A stretch of 64,000 bases of DNA from Peptoclostridium acidaminophilum DSM 3953 (lineage in GTDB: Bacteria > Bacillota > Clostridia > Peptostreptococcales > Peptostreptococcaceae): the NCBI RefSeq assembly GCF_000597865.1, contig NZ_CP007452.1:1557183-1621182 (forward strand), in the 5' to 3' direction. The position numbers and the translations under genes were made by a program. How positions within the stretch are numbered: the stretch's first letter is position 1; every line of letters begins with the position of its first letter. Under the pieces are notes generated by a model. The model was not told the origin of the DNA. It ran no database searches and saw only the letters and a program-made list of their open reading frames with translations. Shown here piece after piece: positions 37,716-44,690 of the stretch.

Positions 37716-39035
37716 TTATACCATAATTATGCTGGCCGACTTGTTTTTGTTCATCCTGTCCATTACGTCAACTATTACATCGTCAGTTACTCTCATACCT
37801 CTGTCGCTTACCTCGCCTAGATTTCTTATGCTCTCCTCTACCGTTTCGCCCACTATGCCGTTGAATTTTGGAACTATTGAGCCGTATTTTACATTTATGG
37901 CGCTCTGCATGGCAGCTGCCGCCGCACTCGAGAGCTTGTAAGCACAGCCCGCCTTTGCGCCGTCGCATATCATTCCGCTCAAGTTGGCTATCACGTTGCT
38001 TATAGCACCTTCTATGGCTTCGTAGCCCAGATCCATTAGCCATGCTATTGCAGCTGTCGATCCGACAGATGCCGCGACTCCGCAGCCGCATACAGCCGAA
38101 AGCCTTCCAGTATAGTTTTTCACATACGCTATAACGAGATGGCTTATTGCAAGCGCCTTGGCAAGCTTTTCATCGCTTTGCGGGTATTTGTCGTTGTATG
38201 CGGCAATTGGAAGTATTGCCGTTAGTCCGTGGTTTCCGCTTCCATTCGAGCTCATTACCGACATCTTCACGCCAGACATCCTTGCGTCAGAAGCTGCAGC
38301 TGTTATCATCATGGCCATATTTATAAGGTCTGCTGATATGAACCCGTCTTCTATAGCCAATTTCAGGCTGTAGCCTACACCGGCGCCGAGCCTTTGAGAG
38401 AGCCCCTTATCCGCCATTTTTCTGTTCATCTCTATGCCTTCAAGCAGGAACTCTATGTCCCTTAGCTCCAGCTCTTCAACAAGCTGTATTAGCTCTTTTA
38501 TCGTAAGCTTTACCACAGGGCTCTCGTTCTGGCTTGAAGCCGAGCCCGTTATGTTGCTCATGCAAGTATTCAAAATAACTTGATTGTCTTTTTTTACCAG
38601 CACAAAGTTGTCATGCTTTGTACTTATCACAGCCTCAGCTATACTGTTTTCACCCTTCAAAACAGCTCTTGTAAATATCCTGTCTCCCTCTTTTACAGGC
38701 GATATTTTTATGAACCCTTCATCCACCATCCTTTGGGCTTCATCTATCTGGCTTTCCTCTACACTTTCGAGAACTGCAAGACCAAGCTTGGAGTCTCCTC
38801 CCAAAAGCCCCATGGCTGCCGCTATTTCAAGTCCTATCTTGCCATTGCTTCCCGGGATCCCTACTCCCATTCCGTTTTTATATATATTGGCGCTTACTTC
38901 TATAGTGCACTCCAGGCACTCTTCTCCGAGAACCTCTCTTGCTTTTGCAACGGCAAGCGCCACAGCTACAGGCTCAGTACAGCCCAGGGCAGGCTTAACC
39001 TCTGATTTTAGAAGCTGAATAATTGTATTTTTCAT
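37716..39035 (-). CDS. cdsB: L-cysteine desulfidase (UPF0597/CdsB family)
   Basis: A 439-residue member of the serine dehydratase alpha-like/UPF0597 family. It degrades cysteine to pyruvate, sulfide and ammonia using a 4Fe-4S cluster. Conserved Cys segments are PALGCTEPVA (C19), SAVCGCGVAA and CDGAKAGCAYKL. ATG at 39035 follows AATGGAGG. A sigma-54 promoter starts about 60 bp upstream, and the sigma-54 activator gene lies directly behind. In Clostridioides difficile the same pair (CdsB with its activator CdsR) is known, which supports the call. Other members of the family act on serine-like substrates. Confidence 0.85.
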   Translation of the reverse strand: MKNTIIQLLKSEVKPALGCTEPVAVALAVAKAREVLGEECLECTIEVSANIYKNGMGVGIPGSNGKIGLEIAAAMGLLGGDSKLGLAVLESVEESQIDEAQRMVDEGFIKISPVKEGDRIFTRAVLKGENSIAEAVISTKHDNFVLVKKDNQVILNTCMSNITGSASSQNESPVVKLTIKELIQLVEELELRDIEFLLEGIEMNRKMADKGLSQRLGAGVGYSLKLAIEDGFISADLINMAMMITAAASDARMSGVKMSVMSSNGSGNHGLTAILPIAAYNDKYPQSDEKLAKALAISHLVIAYVKNYTGRLSAVCGCGVAASVGSTAAIAWLMDLGYEAIEGAISNVIANLSGMICDGAKAGCAYKLSSAAAAAMQSAINVKYGSIVPKFNGIVGETVEESIRNLGEVSDRGMRVTDDVIVDVMDRMNKNKSASIIMV

Positions 39036-39092
39036 AATTTTTCCTCCATTCCCAATCTTCATTTTACGACTGTGAGTTATACTTATACTAAT

Positions 39093-39108
39093 AGCATTTT
39101 TTGTGCCA
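39093..39108 (-). promoter_or_regulatory. Sigma-54 (-24/-12) promoter of cdsB
   Basis: On the minus strand TGGCACAAAAAATGCT keeps the -24 TGGCAC and -12 TGC with GG-N10-GC spacing. Only the first T of TTGC differs. Start of transcription near 39082 gives a leader of about 47 nt. Confidence 0.8.
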
Positions 39109-39120
39109 ACATTTCTTCTA

Positions 39121-39312
39121 GTCTCAAAAAAAGCCCACAGCATCTTAATTAATAATACAACCCAGTATTTGCAATGCATTTGCCAATTTATAGTATTTAT
39201 GATTATATTTTTTTAAAACTTCAATTATTCCATCAGACGTTAATTAGTAATCTCGCTCCACTTTTGTCTCAAAACAAAAAAAAATAATCTCATCTTGAGA
39301 CTAAGTCTCAAT
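39121..39312. repeat. Four GTCTCAA motifs between cdsB and its activator
   Basis: GTCTCAA occurs at 39121-39127, 39267-39273 and 39306-39312, and inverted as TTGAGAC at 39296-39302. The last two form a perfect 8-bp-arm palindrome (TTGAGACT-A-AGTCTCAA). They lie upstream of the sigma-54 promoter and may be activator sites. The palindrome is also the core of the activator gene terminator. Confidence 0.5.
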
Positions 39313-39324
39313 TTGAGATTATTC
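39284..39324 (-). terminator. Terminator at the end of the cdsR-like gene
   Basis: A long stem with outer arms AATAATCTCA/TGAGATTATT and inner arms TTGAGACT/AGTCTCAA ends in a run of T on the minus strand. It overlaps the last codons of the activator gene. Confidence 0.8.
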
Positions 39325-41086
39325 CATATTCCTTTATTTTTCTGTACAACGTGGCTCTTGATATGCCCAGTGCCTGAGCTGCCTTTTCCTTGTCCTGCTT
39401 GTAATCCTTAAATGCAAAAAGAGCCTTTTGTATCTCCGCTTTTTCAAGCTCGCCCAGCGACATTATGCCTTGATATTTTGACTGCTCATATCTTCTGGGC
39501 CTGGCCGTTTTGAGCTTTTCCGGAAGGTCTTCGGGAACTATGACGCCTGTTTTAGTCATGTTGATGCAATACTCTATAACATTTTGAAGCTCTCTGACAT
39601 TGCCAGGCCATTCATACGCCATCACTATGTCCATGACCGAATCAGAAAAGCCTTCAACACTTTTTCCAAGATTCTGCGAGCACTCTCTGGCAATACTCAT
39701 CAATAACTCGGGTATGTCCTCCATACGCTCCCGCAGCGGAGGAACTCTGATTGGAATGACATTGAGCCTGTAGTAAAGATCTTCCCTGAATTCACGCTTT
39801 TCGACCATTTCCTCCAGATTTCTGTTAGTCGCTGATAGTATCCTCACATCCACAGGAGTGCTGCTGCTGGAGCCTATCTTGTCTATCTTCTTTTCCTGAA
39901 GCACCCGCAGAAGCTTAGCCTGTAAATGCAGACTCATGTCTCCTATCTCGTCCAGAAAAAGCGTACCCTTGTCAGCCAGCTCGAATTTCCCCAACTTTCC
40001 GCCTTTTTTTGCACCCGTAAATGCCCCTTCCTCATATCCGAAGAGCTCGCTTTCCAAAAGCGCCTCCGGAATAGCCGCACAGTTTATAGCTATAAAAGGG
40101 TGGCTGTTTCTGCTGCTAGCACTGTGAATAGCCCTTGCAAACAATTCCTTGCCGGTTCCGCTCTCGCCCGTTATAAGCACCGAAGACGCTGAGCGCGATG
40201 CCACCTTCGCTTGTTCTATGGCATTGCTTAAAGGCTCACTGCTGCCTATTATGCTTTCAAAGCCTATCCCAGACTCGGAATATGCAATTTCATTGTAGTC
40301 GTTTATGGCCGATTTTGCATCCACAAAATCTAATACAAAGCCTTCCGCTTTGCCGTCTATTATGACTGCATTTATGTTATATATTCCCCTGAAAGAATGG
40401 CTGCCCTTGTTGTATACAAAGCCGGCGCTCCTTTTGCTGCTGACTGCTCCCTCGAGTTCTTCGGGTTTTATAAAATTCAAAATATCAAAAATGCTCTTGC
40501 CTTCGATTTTTTTCGCCTGCCTGAACAAATCCACAAATTTTTGATTCCAGCTGTCTATATGCCCTTTATTGCTAACAGACACAACCGCCTTGTCCATGTT
40601 GTTTATAAGCGTCTGCATTCTGCTTGTTTCAAGCTTGAGCATGCTCGCCTTCTCCTCGGCCCTCAGCTTGCTCGAAATCAGCTCTGACATCTTTCCGAGA
40701 AAATTGAGCAGTTGCGCTTTATTTTCTAGAAGATTGGCCCTTTGCTGCTCGTCGAATGCTATGAGGCCTATGACGCCGCAAATACTCCCTTCAAGCTTTA
40801 TGGGACAGCATACCTCTCCCCACTCTACGCACTCGTATTTCATGCTGCAGCGCCTGCACACATCGTCCAGGCGGGGATTCTCAATTATAAAGCTCCTGCC
40901 TGTATCCATAGAGCTTCCAAAAGCCGACATTCGGCTTACCTTCTCGCCTATCTTGGACACATATGCTCCTGTTCCAGCTATCCTAACAAGGTCTTCGTCC
41001 ACTATTGTCACATCTACCTTCAAAACGCACGAGATGGCTTCAGCAATGTTCTGTATGTCTGTTTCAATGCTTTTGAGTCCAATCAT
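39308..41086 (-). CDS. cdsR: Sigma-54-dependent activator of cysteine desulfidase (CdsR-like)
   Basis: 592 residues. The N-terminal sensor (about 1-135) carries a Cys-rich block C-x2-C-x5-C-x7-CC (DDVCRRCSMKYEC then GEVCCPI, about 75-97), fit for a metal, Fe-S cluster or thiol sensing. A PAS domain (about 155-260) follows. The AAA+ domain has Walker [15 protein letters not shown] and Walker B GTLFLDEIGD. The C-terminal Fis-type helix-turn-helix is KEKAAQALGISRATLYRKI. The ATG at 41086 directly abuts the stop of the 47-residue gene (TAG-ATG). The gene symbol is by context and family. Confidence 0.82.
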   Translation of the reverse strand: MIGLKSIETDIQNIAEAISCVLKVDVTIVDEDLVRIAGTGAYVSKIGEKVSRMSAFGSSMDTGRSFIIENPRLDDVCRRCSMKYECVEWGEVCCPIKLEGSICGVIGLIAFDEQQRANLLENKAQLLNFLGKMSELISSKLRAEEKASMLKLETSRMQTLINNMDKAVVSVSNKGHIDSWNQKFVDLFRQAKKIEGKSIFDILNFIKPEELEGAVSSKRSAGFVYNKGSHSFRGIYNINAVIIDGKAEGFVLDFVDAKSAINDYNEIAYSESGIGFESIIGSSEPLSNAIEQAKVASRSASSVLITGESGTGKELFARAIHSASSRNSHPFIAINCAAIPEALLESELFGYEEGAFTGAKKGGKLGKFELADKGTLFLDEIGDMSLHLQAKLLRVLQEKKIDKIGSSSSTPVDVRILSATNRNLEEMVEKREFREDLYYRLNVIPIRVPPLRERMEDIPELLMSIARECSQNLGKSVEGFSDSVMDIVMAYEWPGNVRELQNVIEYCINMTKTGVIVPEDLPEKLKTARPRRYEQSKYQGIMSLGELEKAEIQKALFAFKDYKQDKEKAAQALGISRATLYRKIKEYGIISN

Positions 41087-41230
41087 CTACATCTTGTCCT
41101 TGACCTTCATAGTCAATATGATGTTTTTGATCTCCTTGAGCTGCACGAGTATATTGTTGAGTGTGAGCTGCAATGTTCCAAGAATTATGAAAAGTATTAT
41201 TATAGCTACAAATTCAAAATGAAATTCCAT
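41087..41230 (-). CDS. 47-residue membrane microprotein coupled to cdsR
   Basis: A small frame starts at the ATG at 41230 after AGGGGTGATAAT. It begins MEFHFEFVAIIILFIILGTL, one clear membrane segment, then continues with an amphipathic helix (LTLNNILVQLKEIKNIILTM) and a basic end, KVKDKM. Its TAG touches the ATG of the sigma-54 activator with no spacer, so activator translation is probably coupled to it. The gene lies behind the methyltransferase terminator. No family is recognised; a membrane partner or anchor of the activator is a guess. Confidence 0.65.
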   Translation of the reverse strand: MEFHFEFVAIIILFIILGTLQLTLNNILVQLKEIKNIILTMKVKDKM

Positions 41231-41257
41231 ATTATCACCCCTGTTGGATTTTGATTT

Positions 41258-41285
41258 AAAAAAAGACTAGCAGGCTAGTCTTTAA
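41258..41285 (-). terminator. Terminator after the 41282-41860 methyltransferase
   Basis: The stem AAAGACTAGC/GCTAGTCTTT, with some overlap at the loop, is followed by T7 on the minus strand. Confidence 0.8.
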
Positions 41286-41860
41286 TTAAGTTTCTTACCT
41301 ACAAATATAAACTTTTTGTTTTCAACGTCATTTATTTCTCCGGAATATCCCAACCCTTTGAATAGCCTGGCCATCTCACCAGGAGCATAATATTTGCACT
41401 TGAATCCCATCAGCTTCATGAAAACAACGCATATTTTCCTGATTATTCCATTCGGGTTGACTTCCTCAATTATTATATCTCCGTGTAATTTTAATACCCT
41501 GTCCACTTCTTTTAACACTTTTTTTTCATCTTCAAAACTGTTGAAATGGTTCAAAAAAACAATCTTGTCAAAGCAGGAATCCTTAAAAGGCATGTATTCA
41601 GGCAATCCGTCAACTATGCTGCAGTTCGAGTTCTTTATTACTGCTGAATTGTTGAAGTTTTCAGCGTGCTCAAATATTGTGACATCTGCTCCCGCTTTTC
41701 TCAGGTACTTGCCGTAATACGAAACATCTCCCATTAGAAGAATTTTTTCTCCAAACGATGGTCGTAAAAAATCCATAAAATTGCTAATGTTTTCCTTTCC
41801 CTTGCAGGGGCATATGCTGTGTTGCGAAGAATCAGCTGCCGGTTTAACCAAAATAATCAC
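41282..41860 (-). CDS. Class I SAM-dependent methyltransferase
   Basis: 192 residues. Motif I is degenerate (ILLMGDVSYYGKYLRKAGADV instead of GxGxG). The segments DGLPEYMPFKDSCFDKIVF and LKEVDRVLKLHGDIIIEEV are typical of the Methyltransf_11 group. A Cys-rich start (CPCKG) is unusual. It lies alone between two terminators. The substrate is unknown and the altered motif I leaves activity open. Confidence 0.7.
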   Translation of the reverse strand: MIILVKPAADSSQHSICPCKGKENISNFMDFLRPSFGEKILLMGDVSYYGKYLRKAGADVTIFEHAENFNNSAVIKNSNCSIVDGLPEYMPFKDSCFDKIVFLNHFNSFEDEKKVLKEVDRVLKLHGDIIIEEVNPNGIIRKICVVFMKLMGFKCKYYAPGEMARLFKGLGYSGEINDVENKKFIFVGKKLN

Positions 41861-42081
41861 CTTCTATGTATACTATGGTGCTGTATGTATATTATAAACC
41901 ATGTATCCCAAATATTCAATATCACAAGCATATTTTTACATTAATGCCGCAGTTTTCCATTAACTTCTTTTTTAATCTAATTATAAACCCGCATTCCAAG
42001 CTTTATATTCCATTGGCCTTTTTTTTTATCTCGAAATGGTTTAATATTATATGAGTACAGATATTTCGGAGGTTGATTGTA

Positions 42082-42609
42082 ATGTTTGAAAATTCATCTA
42101 AAGAGTCAGCAATTCAAAAGCTTCTAATTCTATATATTTTTAAAAGCATTGATTTTGGACTTACAAATTCACAGCTCACCCAGATAATAATGGAAACCGA
42201 GCTTATGAACTATTTTCTGTTCAAGCAGTACATTGCAGAGCTCACTGAAAACGCACTTGTGACAGAGGACAGCAATTCCAATAACCAACGCTATAACATT
42301 ACCACGAAAGGCATGCAAACGCTCAACTATTTCATATCCAGAATTCCGTATGCAACACGCGAAAAAATCGATTTTTACCTTCTTCAGAGCAAGGATCGCC
42401 TTGTTAAGGATACACAGATAAAATCAAATTTCAAAAAGATAAGCGAACACGAGTATGCAGTCGAGCTTAGCGTCATCGAAAACAATGCATCACTTATAGA
42501 CCTAAGCATCAGCCTTCCCTCAAACAAGCAGGCCCGGCTTATATGTGAAAACTGGAAGAAGAATGCAAACAGCCTATATGGCGACATTCTCCAATTGCTT
42601 ATAAAATAA
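42082..42609 (+). CDS. DUF4364-family protein
   Basis: 175 residues; start ATG at 42082 with CGGAGG 9 nt before it. The N-terminal part reads as a winged helix: ESAIQKLLILYIFKSIDFGL, TNSQLTQIIMETELMNYF, QYIAELTENALV and YNITTKGMQTLNYF. The C-terminal half is beta-rich. This family is widespread in Clostridia and is probably a DNA-binding regulator, but no target is known. It is a lone plus-strand gene between minus-strand neighbours. Confidence 0.8.
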   Translation: MFENSSKESAIQKLLILYIFKSIDFGLTNSQLTQIIMETELMNYFLFKQYIAELTENALVTEDSNSNNQRYNITTKGMQTLNYFISRIPYATREKIDFYLLQSKDRLVKDTQIKSNFKKISEHEYAVELSVIENNASLIDLSISLPSNKQARLICENWKKNANSLYGDILQLLIK

Positions 42610-42633
42610 AAACCAAAAGCACAAAAACACTAA

Positions 42634-42681
42634 TAAACAACAAAAGTCAGAGAGATGACTCTCTGACTTTTGTTGTTTATT
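42634..42681. terminator. Bidirectional terminator between the DUF4364 gene and pstA
   Basis: A 19-bp perfect stem (AACAACAAAAGTCAGAGAG and its complement) with a 4-nt loop lies between the converging genes. Confidence 0.9.
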
Positions 42682-42702
42682 TATATATGTTTAATAGCTT
42701 CA

Positions 42703-43605
42703 CTATTTTTCATATTTGTTTCTGAGGAATATTGCGGTCGCGTTTGCAGTAAGCAAAAGCGCTATAAGGACTATTATTCCTGCGGCAGCTATATTTTGGA
42801 ATTCGTCCTGAGGTCTTGAAGTCCAGTTGAATATCTGTATTGGCAGCACTGTAAACGAGTCCATTATGCTCTTTGGCAGGAACGCTATATAGCCTGCAGC
42901 TCCCACTATTATAAGCGGAGCAGCCTCTCCCATCGCACGCGACATGGCGAGTATTGTTCCCGTTAATATTCCAGGCATTGCATACGGAAGTACCACGCCT
43001 GTTATTGTAAGCCATTTTGACACTCCAAGTGCGTAAGAGCCGTGTCTGAGTTCATTCGGGACAGCCTTGAGAGCCTCCTGCGAGGATACTATGATAACAG
43101 GCAAAATCAAAAGCGCAAGCGTCAGGGCTCCTGAAAGTATGCTCCTTTCAAATGCAAGAAGCCTTACAAACACTGCAAGTCCGAGTATGCCGTAAACTAT
43201 TGACGGAACCCCTGCCAGATTGGCAATGTTTATCTGGAGCATCTTATTGAACCATTTCTTCTTATCTGAATATTCCTCAAGGTATATGGCCGTTCCAACC
43301 CCCAGGGGGAATGAAAACAGGAACGTTAGTCCCATAACCCATATACTGCCTATCAGCGCAGAATATATTCCAGCCTTCTTGGGGAATCTTGAAGGCAAGC
43401 TTGTTATGAAATCAAGGCTAAGCCAACCGAGCCCAGCCTTGAGCACATTCGTAAGCAAAAGCACGAGCATTAATATTCCAAAGGCTATCGCCAAGAAAAA
43501 GAAGCCTTCAAAAACCTTGCTCAACAGCTTTCTGCTTTTCAGGTTTGAGCTCGAATTTTTGCTGCCAGATATATTGTTTTCCATTTCTACATACGTTCCT
43601 TTCAT
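42703..43605 (-). CDS. pstA: Phosphate ABC transporter permease PstA
   Basis: A 300-residue, six-span permease. The cytoplasmic EAA loop is EALKAVPNELRHGSYALGVSKW. The ATG at 43605 is one base past the pstC stop (TAG-T-ATG), and GGGAGG lies in the pstC end, so translation is coupled. With PstC it forms the channel for Pi brought by PstS. The ATPase PstB is encoded 10 kb away. Confidence 0.95.
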   Translation of the reverse strand: MKGTYVEMENNISGSKNSSSNLKSRKLLSKVFEGFFFLAIAFGILMLVLLLTNVLKAGLGWLSLDFITSLPSRFPKKAGIYSALIGSIWVMGLTFLFSFPLGVGTAIYLEEYSDKKKWFNKMLQINIANLAGVPSIVYGILGLAVFVRLLAFERSILSGALTLALLILPVIIVSSQEALKAVPNELRHGSYALGVSKWLTITGVVLPYAMPGILTGTILAMSRAMGEAAPLIIVGAAGYIAFLPKSIMDSFTVLPIQIFNWTSRPQDEFQNIAAAGIIVLIALLLTANATAIFLRNKYEK

Positions 43606-43606
43606 A

Positions 43607-44521
43607 CTAGTATTCCTCCCTGTACTTGCTTACTATATGCCTTGCCAGAATATTCATAAGCAGCGTCATAAGGAACAGTAATAATCCGACTGCAAAAACA
43701 GTCTTATATTCTACGGAGCCGTGCTGTATGTCTCCCATACTTATATTGACCATGTAGCCTGTCATAGTCTGAATACTGTGAAGCGGATTGAACGTAAGCG
43801 TGCTGTTTGCGCCTGCCGCTATTGCAACTATCATTGTCTCGCCAATCGCACGCGATATGGCAAGCACGAAAGAAGATATTACATTAGATATGGCAGCCGG
43901 CAAAACAACATTGAGTGCAACTTCAAGCTTTGTAGCTCCCAGCGCATAAGCCCCTTCCCTGAGTGCCTTCGGCACTGCCCTCATGGCGTCCTCACTGAGC
44001 GATGCTACCATTGGCATTGTCATTATCCCGACTGCTATCGCCGCGCTTAAAGCATTAAATACTTCTATTTGCGGAAAAATACCCTTTAAGAACGGGGTTA
44101 TGAAATTGAGTGCAAAAAATCCGTATACTATCGAAGGAATTCCCGCCAGAATTTCCAGTATTGGCTTTACAATTTTTCTGACCCTTACAGGTGCAAATTC
44201 ACTTAGATATATGGCGCTTCCAAGACCCACCGGGATTGAAACTATGCTTGAAAGCAGCGCTATCATCAATGTGCCAACTACAATCGGCAGCACGCCAAAA
44301 TGTTTTGGCGCCAACGTAGGAGTCCATTTGGTTGTAAACAGAAACTCAAATATTGAAACCTCCCTCAGGAATGCAAGGGTCTCCCAAAGAAGAGTTGCCA
44401 CTATACCTATTGTAACAAATATTGAAACTGCCGAAAATGCCTGCAATATTGTTTTCACTAGTTTTTCCTGAAAGTGCATCCTCGTTATGTGTTTGTCGGG
44501 TCCTCTTTTACTTTTTTCCAT
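43607..44521 (-). CDS. pstC: Phosphate ABC transporter permease PstC
   Basis: 304 residues from the ATG at 44521 after GGAGGAGTAATTGC. Six membrane segments; the EAA loop is DAMRAVPKALREGAYALGATKL. It begins a two-gene pstCA unit that has its own Pho-type repeats and TATAAT upstream, separate from those of pstS. Confidence 0.95.
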   Translation of the reverse strand: MEKSKRGPDKHITRMHFQEKLVKTILQAFSAVSIFVTIGIVATLLWETLAFLREVSIFEFLFTTKWTPTLAPKHFGVLPIVVGTLMIALLSSIVSIPVGLGSAIYLSEFAPVRVRKIVKPILEILAGIPSIVYGFFALNFITPFLKGIFPQIEVFNALSAAIAVGIMTMPMVASLSEDAMRAVPKALREGAYALGATKLEVALNVVLPAAISNVISSFVLAISRAIGETMIVAIAAGANSTLTFNPLHSIQTMTGYMVNISMGDIQHGSVEYKTVFAVGLLLFLMTLLMNILARHIVSKYREEY

Positions 44522-44565
44522 GCAATTACTCCTCCATAAGCTGATTTCCACATTTCACATTTCCA

Positions 44566-44630
44566 ATTATAGCACCATGCGTTTAAATACAGCAGTTAAG
44601 TGTCTGTTAATTGTGTTAAGTCCATGTTAA
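44566..44630 (-). promoter_or_regulatory. Pho-box promoter of pstCA
   Basis: Read on the minus strand, four TTAACA-like hexamers start 11, 9 and 11 bp apart (44625-44630, 44614-44619, 44605-44610, 44594-44599). A TATAAT lies 22 nt downstream (44566-44571). This fits PhoP-binding direct repeats of Firmicutes and is nearly identical to the site before pstS. Confidence 0.8.
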
Positions 44631-44649
44631 CATCATTGGCGCTGTGCTA

Positions 44650-44690
44650 AAAAAGCCTTGGATGATGTGAGTTCCAAGACATTTTTTCTA
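44650..44690 (-). terminator. Terminator after the chemoreceptor at 44691-46973
   Basis: The stem CTTGGA/TCCAAG with GCTTTTTT following lies between this gene and the pstC Pho box. Confidence 0.75.
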
